Positions 51,122-58,914 of a stretch of 64,000 nucleotides of DNA are shown one piece after another (within the stretch, counting starts at the first letter, position 1; each line of letters opens with the position of its first letter). The notes under the pieces were generated by a model, which ran no database searches, had not been told where the DNA came from, and saw only the letters and a program-made list of their open reading frames with translations. Location: IMG/VR virus record IMGVR_UViG_3300011013_000010, positions 1-64,000 of that record, one strand, 5' to 3'. The DNA is from a virus. A program made the position numbers and the translations under genes.

Positions 51122-51432
51122 AATATTTTCAAGCTTATGTGAAGACTGGGTGCCCATTTTGCAAAAAGGCACTTGACATTATAGAAAGACATGATAAGAT
51201 GGTTGTGGTGACGGTTTTGGATCGCGCCCCAGAAGAAGTGATCGCAGACATTAAAGGACAACTCAACCACCAAACAGTACCGATCATTTTAGAAGCAGAT
51301 ACAGAAATTGGCATTAGAATGATTGGCGGCTGTACGGAGCTTGCGGCTGAATTTAATGTTAAGGAGGCAGAGTTTGAAGAAATAGAGAGGAAAGTAGATG
51401 ATGAGTGGGACGCAATCCGAGGAACTGATTAA
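51118..51432 (+). CDS. Glutaredoxin
   Basis: A 104-residue protein with YVKTGCPFCKKALDIIERHD (CPFC active site), HQTVPIILEAD (cis-Pro) and MIGGCTELAAEF. It probably re-reduces the NrdJ cysteines or other phage enzymes. It extends about 20 residues beyond the minimal fold with an acidic helix. A promoter-like TTGACA/TAAGAT with a 16-bp spacer lies inside it at 51173. Confidence 0.83.
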   Translation: MKYFQAYVKTGCPFCKKALDIIERHDKMVVVTVLDRAPEEVIADIKGQLNHQTVPIILEADTEIGIRMIGGCTELAAEFNVKEAEFEEIERKVDDEWDAIRGTD

Positions 51433-51748
51433 GTCAGAAATCACTAAAGGCGCCCTCTATCTGTTTGATGATGCTTTTCGCAAAAGGGCGGGGTCGCCAG
51501 CTATACCTGGGATGCCGCGAGAGATGCGGGTGAAGATAATGGCGACGGTGTCGGAGACGGAACCGGTGATGGGGACCTATCTTCGAGAGTATAGATCATT
51601 TGAAAACGGTCTAGCGATTTTGGGCGAAATTGTTAAACATCCAGAAAATTCAATGTGGGATGTTTGCCAACTATTATTCAATAACAAAAATGGCATTAGA
51701 TATGTTTATCGTGATGAACTCGAACAAGCAAAGAAGATTTCAAAATGA
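51398..51748 (+). CDS. Modular repeat family copy 1
   Basis: A 116-residue member of a seven-copy family. The N-terminal module [20 protein letters not shown] and C-terminal module FENGLAILGEIVKHPENSMW, then [20 protein letters not shown] are conserved; the middle differs. Here the middle has only a short GGNGAY-like stretch (about 51539-51577). The start overlaps the grx stop and adds 10 residues not found in the other copies. No known domain; the conserved ends suggest a small folded protein that tolerates a variable loop. Confidence 0.6.
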   Translation: MMSGTQSEELIKSEITKGALYLFDDAFRKRAGSPAIPGMPREMRVKIMATVSETEPVMGTYLREYRSFENGLAILGEIVKHPENSMWDVCQLLFNNKNGIRYVYRDELEQAKKISK

Positions 51749-52077
51749 AGTCAGAGATCAAAAAAGGCGCCCTCTATCTGTTTGATGATGCTTTTCGAGC
51801 ACGGCGTGCGATGGCGACGGCGATGGCGACGGAGATGGCGATGGCGACGGAGATGGCGATGGGGACGGGGATGGCGACGGTGATGGTGACGCTGATGGAG
51901 ACGGTCTACCCTGTAAAATATAAAGCATTTGAAAACGGTCTAGCGGTCTTGGGCGAAATAACTAAACATCCAAGACAATCAGGTTTCGATGTCTGCCAAC
52001 TATTGTTCAATAACAAAAATGGCATCAGATATGTCTATCGGAATGTGCTTGAGAAAGCAAAGAAGATTTCAAAATGA
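51745..52077 (+). CDS. Modular repeat family copy 2 (16 hexamer units)
   Basis: A 110-residue member: conserved start [20 protein letters not shown], a variable middle of Met/Ala/Thr/Glu from a GAYGGN repeat (51810-51905), and end [20 protein letters not shown], then [20 protein letters not shown]. The repeat is read as (MAT/MAM/MET) in this frame, but as (Asp-Gly)n in the -1 frame. Start and stop overlap neighbours as ATGA. Confidence 0.6.
   Translation: MKSEIKKGALYLFDDAFRARRAMATAMATEMAMATEMAMGTGMATVMVTLMETVYPVKYKAFENGLAVLGEITKHPRQSGFDVCQLLFNNKNGIRYVYRNVLEKAKKISK
51810..51905 (+). repeat. GAYGGN hexamer repeat, 16 units
   Basis: Sixteen tandem six-base units of form GAY-GGN with one GCT. 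Differences fall at the Y and N positions only, apart from that change. Confidence 0.85.
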
Positions 52078-52355
52078 AATCAGAAATCACAAAAGGCGCC
52101 CTCTATCTGTTTGATGATGCTTATCGAACTAGACTTTGTGACAAACTCGGCGGAGCGCAATATGCATCCTTGGGAAAGGATAGTACAATGCGGTCTTATG
52201 TTAAATATGAGAACGGCATAGCTGTGTTAGGTAATATCATTCCAAATTCAAATGATTCAAGTTTTACGATTTGCCAGCTGTTGTTTAACAACAAAAATGG
52301 TATTAAATATCTTTATCACGATGAACTTGAGCTAGCAGAAAAGATAAGTAAATGA
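52074..52355 (+). CDS. Modular repeat family copy 3 (no hexamer repeat)
   Basis: A 93-residue member with the conserved start [20 protein letters not shown] and end [20 protein letters not shown], but a short ordinary middle (LCDKLGGAQYASLGKDSTMR) and YENGIAVLGNIIPN in place of the usual. It shows that the repeat is not needed for the fold. ATGA-coupled on both sides. Confidence 0.6.
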   Translation: MKSEITKGALYLFDDAYRTRLCDKLGGAQYASLGKDSTMRSYVKYENGIAVLGNIIPNSNDSSFTICQLLFNNKNGIKYLYHDELELAEKISK

Positions 52356-52753
52356 AATCAGAAATCACAAAAGGCGCCCTCTATCTGTTTGATGATGCTT
52401 TTCGAGAAAGGGCGACGCCGCTGGGGACCTATGCGACGGCGATGGAGATGGTGACGGAGATGGGGATGGCGCTGGAGATGGCGATGGCGACGGAGATGGA
52501 GACGGCGCCGGCGATGGAGATGGAGATGGTGACGGGGATGGAGACGGGGATGGAGATGGTAACGGGGGCGCCGTCGGTGTGTTATCTTGAAAAATATAAA
52601 CCATTTGAAAACGGTCTAGCGGTCTTGGGTGAAATCACCAAACATCCGAAATATCGGAAAAGTGATATTTGTCAACTATTATTCAACAACAAGAATGGCA
52701 TCAGATATCTTTATCTTGATCAACTTGAGAAAGCAGAAAAGGTAAGTAAATGA
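52352..52753 (+). CDS. Modular repeat family copy 4 (21 hexamer units)
   Basis: The longest member, 133 residues. Conserved start [20 protein letters not shown], a 21-unit repeat (52435-52560) read as Met/Glu/Ala/Thr, then [20 protein letters not shown] and [20 protein letters not shown]. The minus strand across the repeat also has an open frame of Pro-Ser repeats, rejected here. The segment from 52561 (AACGGGGGCGCC) on is nearly identical to copy 6 at 58642. Confidence 0.6.
   Translation: MKSEITKGALYLFDDAFRERATPLGTYATAMEMVTEMGMALEMAMATEMETAPAMEMEMVTGMETGMEMVTGAPSVCYLEKYKPFENGLAVLGEITKHPKYRKSDICQLLFNNKNGIRYLYLDQLEKAEKVSK
52435..52560 (+). repeat. GAYGGN hexamer repeat, 21 units
   Basis: Twenty-one tandem GAY-GGN units, two with GCT/GCC in place of GAY. 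In the -1 frame this reads (Asp-Gly)n with two Ala-Gly units, and all other changes are synonymous. Confidence 0.85.
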
Positions 52754-53199
52754 ACAATGTAATCCCTTGTGAATGGGTCAAAGTAACAAAGACCCCTTTC
52801 AGTTCTCCTAAAGAAAAAATCCACAAGCGTTGTGGGCGTTATCACCAGTCAATGTTTCCTGATATTCCAGATTATGGAATGAAACGTTGGGTAGTATGTG
52901 GTTATTTGAAAATCAAAGAGCCCGAGAAGTTCAAGCATTTAACAGAAAACCAAATTGTAGAAGGCTGTGTTGCTTTTTTGAACCAGCCCCCGCCACGTAA
53001 GCGAAAGCCTCTTTATGGCAATCTTGCACCTGTCTTTGCCCACTGGCGAGGTGAGGGGAGGTATGATATTAAGGTTACCTCAGAGTATATGATTGTGTGT
53101 TTCTCAACTGACCAACGAAAGAACAAGAATTTTTGGGATGATGGTCCTGGGATGAGTTTAAAGGCGGATGGTCGAAAAACTAAAAACAAGAAGAAATGA
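52750..53199 (+). CDS. Cys/basic phage protein, unknown
   Basis: A 149-residue protein inserted between family copies 4 and 5. It contains [32 protein letters not shown] and PPPRKRKPLYGNLAPVFAHW, and ends in a Lys-rich tail (KADGRKTKNKKK). Its basic charge suggests nucleic acid binding. No family recognised. Confidence 0.5.
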   Translation: MNNVIPCEWVKVTKTPFSSPKEKIHKRCGRYHQSMFPDIPDYGMKRWVVCGYLKIKEPEKFKHLTENQIVEGCVAFLNQPPPRKRKPLYGNLAPVFAHWRGEGRYDIKVTSEYMIVCFSTDQRKNKNFWDDGPGMSLKADGRKTKNKKK

Positions 53200-53498
53200 T
53201 TAAAAAAGGTGCTCTTTATAAAATTGAATCAAACTTCCGCAGCAAAGCGGGCACAAGCTTTATGGCGACTGAAATCCGTTCGGGGAGTGCATTTTCAGAG
53301 GTAAATGGAATAGAGTATGGAGTAAAATATACTTCAAAACACCTCCTATATGAAGATGGTCTAGCAGTCTTGGGTGAAATCACTAAACATCCAAGACACT
53401 CAAAATATGATATTTGTCAACTATTATTCAATAACAAAAACGGCATTAGATATATCTATCGCAATCAATTTGAACTAGCAGAAAAGGTAAGTGAATGA
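53196..53498 (+). CDS. Modular repeat family copy 5 (divergent N-terminus)
   Basis: A 100-residue member. The N-terminus is shorter and diverged (MIKKGALYKIESNFRSKAG), the middle lacks the repeat, and the C-terminal module is typical ([40 protein letters not shown]). ATGA overlap with the preceding gene. Probably the oldest or most independent copy. Confidence 0.58.
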   Translation: MIKKGALYKIESNFRSKAGTSFMATEIRSGSAFSEVNGIEYGVKYTSKHLLYEDGLAVLGEITKHPRHSKYDICQLLFNNKNGIRYIYRNQFELAEKVSE

Positions 53499-53541
53499 GT
53501 ATATGTGGCATTGATTGTGCGATGAAGTATACACGTTTTGT

Positions 53542-53568
53542 AGACAGCTTTAGGGCTGTCTTTTTTTT
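53542..53568 (+). terminator. Rho-independent terminator after the repeat-family cluster
   Basis: AGACAGC (53542-53548), 6-nt loop, GCTGTCT (53555-53561) and eight Ts. It lies in the 5' part of a longer open frame (53495) which is therefore not the real start of the next gene. Confidence 0.85.
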
Positions 53569-53596
53569 ATCTACCTACTTATTTATGGATCAGCTA

Positions 53597-53625
53597 TTGA
53601 CAAGCTGCTTCAACTCTGCTAACGT
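53597..53625 (+). promoter_or_regulatory. Weak promoter candidate
   Basis: TTGACA (53597-53602), 17 bp and TAACGT (53620-53625), just after a terminator and before ATG 53639. The -10 box is poor. Confidence 0.4.
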
Positions 53626-53638
53626 GGAAGGAAGTATT

Positions 53639-53989
53639 ATGAAGAAGATCATTGAGAACTTTCGGCATTTTCAAGAACAAGAAAATACAGAACGAACATC
53701 AGACATTGAAAGCTATAAAATGATTGGCTTGCTTGTCATTGCTAAAAGAATGAGTCGCAATAAAAAAGACATCATTTCAGACATTAGAGCAATCGAAGGT
53801 GTTACGACGGTAACGCTCGATTCTCAAAGAGAGTCTGATTCATTAGGGTTTTCTGAAATAATGATCAAAATTGATACTACACCTTTTTCTACTGGTACAA
53901 AGCAAGGGCTTCTCAAAATCAAACACGAAATAACGCAGGTTAAAGGTGTTCAAAGTTTTAAGATTGTTTCAAAATCGGTAATTTCATAA
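53639..53989 (+). CDS. Ferredoxin-like-fold small protein, unknown
   Basis: About 116 residues from ATG 53639 (SD GGAAGGA, downstream of a terminator and promoter). DIISDIRAIEGVTTVTLDSQ and LKIKHEITQVKGVQSFKIVS give two beta-alpha-beta halves each with a GV-(T/Q)-x-(V/F) strand, typical of small ferredoxin-like or ACT-like folds seen in phages. Role unknown. Confidence 0.55.
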   Translation: MKKIIENFRHFQEQENTERTSDIESYKMIGLLVIAKRMSRNKKDIISDIRAIEGVTTVTLDSQRESDSLGFSEIMIKIDTTPFSTGTKQGLLKIKHEITQVKGVQSFKIVSKSVIS

Positions 53990-54184
53990 ATGGAACTCAA
54001 AGATTCAAAACTTTATGTTAGAATCACTTGCAGTATTTGCCGAGGTAAAAACGTTGGATGTGTCTATTGCGATGCAGAAGGAAAGCATTACATAGAGGCG
54101 TCGATTAAACGAATAAATGAATGGTTGAAAAATCAAAAAGAAGAAGATAAGATAAAATTTCGTGACACTTTGGAGGACACATGA
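53990..54184 (+). CDS. Small zinc-ribbon/DnaJ-like Cys protein
   Basis: A 64-residue protein. YVRITCSICRGKNVGCVYCD, then AEGKHYIEA, has CxxC...CxxC with glycines as in half a DnaJ zinc domain. The C-terminus is a charged helix. It is coupled to the lipoprotein gene that follows. Function unknown. Confidence 0.5.
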   Translation: MELKDSKLYVRITCSICRGKNVGCVYCDAEGKHYIEASIKRINEWLKNQKEEDKIKFRDTLEDT

Positions 54185-56049
54185 GATGCACAAGATTAAT
54201 GCTAACAGTAGTATTGATGGTTTTGACCGGTTGCGAATGCGACGAATCTTTAAATAAAATATGCCCCGCTCCCGTTTCTTGCTGGGTTGAGCAAACGGCA
54301 TTAAATGATCAAGACAACATAATGATAAGTCATTTTCCCGATATTGCTACACGTGGTGTGTGCGATTTGGGACAAACAGCTTGCGATGAAGAAGGGAATC
54401 TCTTCTGCGACGGTATTGTATATCGTACAGAAGAGATTTGTGACTTTAAGGATAATAATTGTAATGGTGAAATTGATGAAGGATACGATGTCGATGAAGA
54501 CGGATACACGGAGTGTAACGGTGATTGTGACGATAATGACCCAAATAGATTTCCTAATAATTTTGAATTATGTGATGGGATAGACAACAATTGTGATAAC
54601 TATATTCCACCAGATGAGATTATAGACAGCGATGGCGACGGCTCGATAAGATGTCTTGATTGCGATGATAACAATAATGTTGTCGCTCCAGGTCTAGTAG
54701 AAGTATGTGATTTACTAGACAATGATTGTAATGGTGAGGTAGACGACGATACTGTTGAAACTTACCAAACTTGCGGACCAATGACAGACTTAGGAGTTTG
54801 CACTCAAGGGACTGGAACTTGCATTGGAGGGGAAATTTTTTGCCCGGCAGCTACATTCCCAAGCGCTGAGGGGTGCGATGGTCTTGACAACGATTGTGAT
54901 GGACAAATAGATGAAGAGTTATTGAGAGAGTGCTATTCTGAATGTGGGTGGGGTTATGAATTTTGCGGCGGCGACGGTAAGTGGGTTGGATGCACAGCCG
55001 CTTCACCTACACCGGAAATCTGCGGCGATAGTATAGATAATAACTGTGATGGACAAGTAGACGAAGGATGTTTGTGTATTCCCACTACTTTGTCTCTTTG
55101 CGCTCAAGATGTTATCGATGAAGAAGGAAACTCACTCAACTGCGGAACAGGATTTCAAGAGTGCGATGAAACAGGACACTGGGGAGATTGTGTTTGGTTT
55201 ACTAATCAACCAGAAGCTTGCAACAACTATGATGATGATTGTGATGGCACTATTGATGGAATGATTGAAATTTGTGGTGATAGTGAGTTTGCCGGAATTG
55301 GTGAATGTAAGCTTGGTGAGTCGACGTGTGCTGAGGGCGAATGGTCTGAATGTGAAGGGTCTGTTGAACCTATAGAAGAGATTTGTAATGAACTTGATGA
55401 CAACTGTAATGGCGAAGTAGATGAAAATCTAAACTCTCACGATAAAGTGGATATGGTGTTTATGTTTGATGGTTCTGGTTCAATGTGCGGATATAAAGAC
55501 TCAATCATAGAAGGTCTAGGACAATATATTTCAGATTTTGAGAATTCTGAACATAGATTCGCTTTAGTTATTTTCCCTATTGTTGTTAGTCCATTTGGAA
55601 GTACACCTTGGGGCGTTATTATTGATCTTGTAGATGTAAATCAATTCATTGCTACGTTGGGCGCTATAGATTGCAACTACCCTGGTAGTGAACCAAATTA
55701 TGATGTAACATACGCTCTCGCTGATAACACAAACCCAGCAGGAATTAGTTGGCGTAATGATGCTTATCCATATTTGATTATGATGACGGACGAAAATCCT
55801 CAATCTTGGGCAGGATATACGGAATCAGAAGTGGCTACCAATGTAGCTGATTGCCAAGTGGGAAATTGTGAATCAGGTGATCCGTATGAAATATTTGTTT
55901 TTACACATACTGCTTTTTTTACTGGCTGGGATGAGATTACTTTTTTCGAGCCTGAACGGTTGATTTCTATTAATCCACCCATTGCAGGTGAATATGTAAA
56001 CAAGCTTCGTGGCGTTTTTCGAGACGTTTGCTTTAACGGAAGTGAATAA
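54181..56049 (+). CDS. Lipoprotein with MopE-type Cys/Asp repeats and a VWA domain
   Basis: A 622-residue secreted protein. It starts MRCTRLMLTVVLMVLTGCEC, a type II signal peptide with lipobox LTGC. Residues 85-420 hold at least seven MopE-type units of the form CDG-x-DNDCDGQIDE (for example CDFKDNNCNGEIDEG, CDLLDNDCNGEVDDD, CNELDDNCNGEVDEN), which bind calcium or copper in bacterial proteins. A VWA domain follows with the MIDAS motif FMFDGSGSM. This architecture is typical of deltaproteobacterial/myxobacterial surface proteins and very unusual in a phage, so host origin is likely. It may alter the host surface. Confidence 0.8.
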   Translation: MRCTRLMLTVVLMVLTGCECDESLNKICPAPVSCWVEQTALNDQDNIMISHFPDIATRGVCDLGQTACDEEGNLFCDGIVYRTEEICDFKDNNCNGEIDEGYDVDEDGYTECNGDCDDNDPNRFPNNFELCDGIDNNCDNYIPPDEIIDSDGDGSIRCLDCDDNNNVVAPGLVEVCDLLDNDCNGEVDDDTVETYQTCGPMTDLGVCTQGTGTCIGGEIFCPAATFPSAEGCDGLDNDCDGQIDEELLRECYSECGWGYEFCGGDGKWVGCTAASPTPEICGDSIDNNCDGQVDEGCLCIPTTLSLCAQDVIDEEGNSLNCGTGFQECDETGHWGDCVWFTNQPEACNNYDDDCDGTIDGMIEICGDSEFAGIGECKLGESTCAEGEWSECEGSVEPIEEICNELDDNCNGEVDENLNSHDKVDMVFMFDGSGSMCGYKDSIIEGLGQYISDFENSEHRFALVIFPIVVSPFGSTPWGVIIDLVDVNQFIATLGAIDCNYPGSEPNYDVTYALADNTNPAGISWRNDAYPYLIMMTDENPQSWAGYTESEVATNVADCQVGNCESGDPYEIFVFTHTAFFTGWDEITFFEPERLISINPPIAGEYVNKLRGVFRDVCFNGSE

Positions 56050-56052
56050 GAA

Positions 56053-56062
56053 TCTATTTACT
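56053..56062 (+). promoter_or_regulatory. TCTATTTACT motif
   Basis: One-base variant of the ACTATTTACT motif, 4 bases after the lipoprotein stop and before the start at 56068. Confidence 0.3.
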
Positions 56063-56067
56063 TTGTT

Positions 56068-56349
56068 GTGTGCCCTAAGGATTCACCTGAAGAAATAGCA
56101 CTTGGTTTGAGTGTAGGTGATCTAGTGCGCCTTAAAGACGATACTGAACTGGAAGTGGGATTGGGCTTGGTTACTAAAATTAACCGTGGTTCGGAAGACT
56201 TGATGGACTTGTTTGGTAGCATTGATTGGCTTGCTGGTAAACCTAGCATCTGTGTTTTGTGGACCAAGACCAATCAACATTCCAAATGGATGGATGCAGA
56301 AGAAGTGACGCTAGTGCAGAGCGTTGGTTTTTCGCCGTTAATACCCTAA
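56068..56349 (+). CDS. GD-type SH3-like small protein
   Basis: A 93-residue frame from GTG 56068; a later TTG at 56107 (MSVGDLVRLKDDTELEVGLG) would give the family-like start. GDLVRLKDDTELEVGLGLVT, then ICVLWTKTNQHSKWMDAEEV matches the KGDLV...GLGVV...W pattern of 50608, 59382 and 61725. Function unknown. Confidence 0.5.
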   Translation: MCPKDSPEEIALGLSVGDLVRLKDDTELEVGLGLVTKINRGSEDLMDLFGSIDWLAGKPSICVLWTKTNQHSKWMDAEEVTLVQSVGFSPLIP

Positions 56350-56358
56350 GAGGAAAAA

Positions 56359-57003
56359 GTGTATTTTATTATTATTATGATGGCACTTACTGAGGTGATT
56401 GAGCCATCTATTTGTATTAATAAAGCAAAACACAACAAAGCAAAAGAAGTGTGTGAAGCGTCTGAAGAAGATATTTGGATGCTTGAACATTATCGCCACG
56501 CTGAAGGTCTTTCTCAAGGCGAGAAGGTTTATTTTGTTCTAGAGAAAATACCATTTAAAAATGGAAACAAAGAGCAGATGTGGTTGCGCAGCGGAGAAGT
56601 GCAACAATCGTTTATGCAAATGACTAAAGCAGCCAAGACAAAAGGATTTAAGTTTGGAGTTAACTCTGCTTATAGAACAATAGAACACCAAAGACGATTA
56701 TGGCGTGAAATGCCTGGTGTAGCGAGCAACCCGAGTAATACTGGAAAACGTTCTCATCTAACAGGTTATGCAGTAGACTTCTCTGGGACATATGCTTTTG
56801 TTCCATTTGATAAAATTAACCCTAAATGGTTTTCAGAGAAATATGCAATACCAGTAGAAGGCGGCTTTAGGCTTCCGACGAGATTCTATTGGTGGCTCAA
56901 AAAAAATGCGTACAAATATGGATTTAAAAATACAGTAAAGAATGAGCCTTGGCACTGGAAGTTTGTGGCAAATGAAGGAGGTTCGATACTAGTTACAAAG
57001 TAG
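56359..57003 (+). CDS. VanY-like D-alanyl-D-alanine carboxypeptidase
   Basis: A 214-residue protein from GTG 56359 (SD AAGAGG). The N-terminus is hydrophobic and could be a short signal or anchor. The zinc peptidase core is GVNSAYRTIEHQRRLWREMP, SHLTGYAVDFSGT (H-x6-D) and NEPWHWKF (catalytic Glu and zinc His). It trims or cleaves peptidoglycan stem peptides, either in lysis with the amidase at 45884 or during cell-wall remodelling. Confidence 0.78.
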   Translation: MYFIIIMMALTEVIEPSICINKAKHNKAKEVCEASEEDIWMLEHYRHAEGLSQGEKVYFVLEKIPFKNGNKEQMWLRSGEVQQSFMQMTKAAKTKGFKFGVNSAYRTIEHQRRLWREMPGVASNPSNTGKRSHLTGYAVDFSGTYAFVPFDKINPKWFSEKYAIPVEGGFRLPTRFYWWLKKNAYKYGFKNTVKNEPWHWKFVANEGGSILVTK

Positions 57004-57018
57004 ACACGGAGACCTTTA

Positions 57019-57522
57019 ATGAACAACGAGATTAAGACTTTACTCGCTCAAGAACAATGGAAAAGATGGCATCACGCCCGCAATCTTCACCTTTTAGTCG
57101 AAGAAGAAGAGCTGACAAAGCCAGGGCGCCAAAAAACAGGCAAGACTCCTCGCCAAACTTCAAATAGTGTTTCAGCTGATCGCCGCCCCATCAAACCTGA
57201 AGATCTTCCAAATGGTGGAGAAGAAGAAACTCGAAGCAATGTCTTTGTTGATGGTAATGGGCTTTCTGATTTAGGTAAAATTGCAATAAAAGCAAACAGC
57301 ATTTGGACAAACAATCTCACACAAATGATCAATTTCCAGATGGGAAAACAACTATCTCAACAACTTGGTAGAAAACTTGCTAAACAAATAGGTATGGATG
57401 CTGTTACGGGTGAAAAAGTAGCAGAAGCTGTAATGAAGCAAGTTCTTGAACATTTGGATGAAATGTCCACTCAAGATATGGAGAAAGCTTTTCCAGGTAT
57501 TTTTGATCGCACAAGGGGATAA
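57019..57522 (+). CDS. Unknown protein with helical C-terminus
   Basis: A 167-residue protein. The N-terminal 75 residues are polar and probably disordered (Pro/Arg/Glu-rich); the C-terminal half is an amphipathic helix pair (MGKQLSQQLGRKLAKQIGMD and GEKVAEAVMKQVLEHLDEMS). No family recognised. A promoter overlaps its end. Confidence 0.5.
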   Translation: MNNEIKTLLAQEQWKRWHHARNLHLLVEEEELTKPGRQKTGKTPRQTSNSVSADRRPIKPEDLPNGGEEETRSNVFVDGNGLSDLGKIAIKANSIWTNNLTQMINFQMGKQLSQQLGRKLAKQIGMDAVTGEKVAEAVMKQVLEHLDEMSTQDMEKAFPGIFDRTRG

Positions 57523-57523
57523 T

Positions 57524-57552
57524 TTGACAAATCAAACATCACGTGATAAGGT
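57524..57552 (+). promoter_or_regulatory. Promoter giving a leaderless mRNA
   Basis: TTGACA (57524-57529), 17 bp and TAAGGT (57547-57552). The next ATG is 6 bases after the -10 box. Confidence 0.6.
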
Positions 57553-57558
57553 GAGAGG

Positions 57559-58122
57559 ATGACAGCCGAACGCTTTCTAAGCATTTTCATCATACTCTTG
57601 ATGTTTTTTATATCTTCTTGCGTAGCTGTTGGTGTTGGCAAAATGACGATACCAGGCACAGATACTCAAATCTTTCTTGAGATGGAGATTAAGCCTGTCG
57701 AAGATACTGAAACTTTTAAAAAGAAGGACGTAGATCGAGCTATACAAACTTTTTATACTGAATGGGCAAACGAGTTTGGAGAAGACTCAAAAGTACATTC
57801 AGCTTTAGAAGCAGTCAGGATTGAATTTACTAAAGACAAGATTTATGTTAAAAGTGGCTATTCAATAAACGGTAAACCTTTTAAATCGCGCTATTGCTTG
57901 GGTGTGACTAAAGATATAGACCACGCTCAAATTTGGGTGCGTAAGCCTCCTTATAAAATAAGTAAAACTTCACTGGTCCACGAGTTAATTCATATTTCCT
58001 TAAAAGCATCTACAGGAATGTATGATGTCGATCATTTGGGGAATAAATACAAAGCGTGGACCAGAAAGCATAATAAGTTTCTTATCAAAACAAGAGCTAT
58101 TTTGAAAAAGCGCTCTCTTTAG
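57559..58122 (+). CDS. Lipoprotein with HExxH metallopeptidase-like motif
   Basis: A 187-residue protein. It starts MTAERFLSIFIILLMFFISS followed by C, a signal peptide with lipobox FISSC. Near residue 140 is LVHELIHISLKASTGMYDVD, containing HELIH (zinc HExxH) and a downstream His/Asp. The middle is beta-rich. It could be a membrane-anchored zinc protease; a second zinc ligand is not certain. The start coincides with the predicted transcription start. Confidence 0.58.
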   Translation: MTAERFLSIFIILLMFFISSCVAVGVGKMTIPGTDTQIFLEMEIKPVEDTETFKKKDVDRAIQTFYTEWANEFGEDSKVHSALEAVRIEFTKDKIYVKSGYSINGKPFKSRYCLGVTKDIDHAQIWVRKPPYKISKTSLVHELIHISLKASTGMYDVDHLGNKYKAWTRKHNKFLIKTRAILKKRSL

Positions 58123-58172
58123 TCAAAAGAAATCAAGGATTTATAAAAAACCACTTTGCACCTTTAAATGTC

Positions 58173-58201
58173 TTGACAGAATCAAAATGATCTGTTAAAA
58201 T
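58173..58201 (+). promoter_or_regulatory. Promoter with AATGATCTGT spacer
   Basis: TTGACA (58173-58178), spacer GAATCAAAATGATCTGT and TAAAAT (58196-58201). Same spacer as 61961 and 62718 at 16 or 17 of 17 positions. Confidence 0.8.
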
Positions 58202-58246
58202 AGAATCACAGCGGAAATAAACCGCTTTTAACTTAAGGAGATTCTT

Positions 58247-58546
58247 ATGACTAACACAACTGACCTTCCTGTGGTTCAACAGGCAGAATACGACGCTTCT
58301 ACAGCGGTAACCCTTGAAGATCTTGCTAGCGCATTTTCGCTATCTCGGATCACTACTGATAAACGTCTTAAAGCAGCTAGCGTTGTGCCTGTTGCAAAGC
58401 TTTCAACTGGCAAAGCAGGTCGCCCGCCTTCGCTTTTTCCGCGTAATGCTGCAAATGAGGCTCTTGCTGTTTCTCGAACGCAAGCTCAGTCTCGTACAGA
58501 GAGTGATGCAGTCGCGCAAGCTGCTGCTGATGCTCTAGCAGAGTAA
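58247..58546 (+). CDS. Small protein with HTH-like N-terminus
   Basis: A 99-residue protein. VTLEDLASAFSLSRITTDKR resembles a helix-turn-helix, followed by a basic KLSTGKAGRPPSLFPR stretch and an Ala-rich tail. Strong promoter upstream and its own terminator downstream, so it is a single-gene transcript. Possible DNA-binding regulator. Confidence 0.5.
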   Translation: MTNTTDLPVVQQAEYDASTAVTLEDLASAFSLSRITTDKRLKAASVVPVAKLSTGKAGRPPSLFPRNAANEALAVSRTQAQSRTESDAVAQAAADALAE

Positions 58547-58573
58547 TTCTGCTACAAGAAGGCAAACGAAATT

Positions 58574-58598
58574 CCAGCCAGTAAAATGGCTGGTTTTT
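58574..58598 (+). terminator. Rho-independent terminator
   Basis: CCAGCCA (58574-58580), GTAAAA loop, TGGCTGG (58587-58593) and TTTTT. It ends the single-gene unit. Confidence 0.85.
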
Positions 58599-58606
58599 GT
58601 TTATGC

Positions 58607-58635
58607 TTGATAAAATACAAACATCTTGGTAAGAT
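58607..58635 (+). promoter_or_regulatory. Promoter giving a leaderless mRNA
   Basis: TTGATA (58607-58612), 17 bp and TAAGAT (58630-58635), immediately behind a terminator. ATG 58642 lies 6 bases after the -10 box. Confidence 0.65.
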
Positions 58636-58641
58636 AAGCAA

Positions 58642-58914
58642 ATGAAATCAGAAATCACAAAAGGCGCCCTCTATCTGTTTGATGATGCTTTTCGAGAAAG
58701 GACGACGGTGATGGTGAGGGTAACGGGGGCGCCGTCGGTGTGTTATCTTGAAAAATATAAACCATTTGAAAACGGTCTAGCGGTCTTGGGTGAAATCACC
58801 AAACATCCAAGACAATCAGGTTTCGATGTCTGCCAACTATTGTTCAATAACAAAAATGGCATCAGATATGTCTATCGGAATGTACTTGAGCGAGCAAGGA
58901 AGATTTCAAAATGA
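58642..58914 (+). CDS. Modular repeat family copy 6 (mosaic, 3 hexamer units)
   Basis: A 90-residue member. From the start through [13 protein letters not shown] it is nearly identical to copy 4 apart from a shortened repeat (three units from 58704, GACGGTGATGGTGAGGGT). After the shared AAACATCC it switches to the copy 2 sequence, about 75 bases almost unchanged through RYVYRNVLE. This is direct evidence of recombination between copies 6 kb apart. Probably leaderless. Confidence 0.6.
   Translation: MKSEITKGALYLFDDAFRERTTVMVRVTGAPSVCYLEKYKPFENGLAVLGEITKHPRQSGFDVCQLLFNNKNGIRYVYRNVLERARKISK

Noticed and set aside
51173-51200. TTGACA/TAAGAT inside the glutaredoxin gene
   Set aside because: Spacer is 16 bp, it is within coding sequence and 200 bases before the next start; not strong enough.
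52365-52604. Minus-strand ORF of Pro-Ser repeats over copy 4
   Set aside because: It is the reverse reading of the GAYGGN repeat, with no SD or promoter, on the strand that carries no other genes. Its silent variation is noted under the repeat finding only.
53495-53638. Longer start for the gene at 53639
   Set aside because: The extension runs through a clear terminator hairpin with eight Ts, and a better SD and start lie at 53639.
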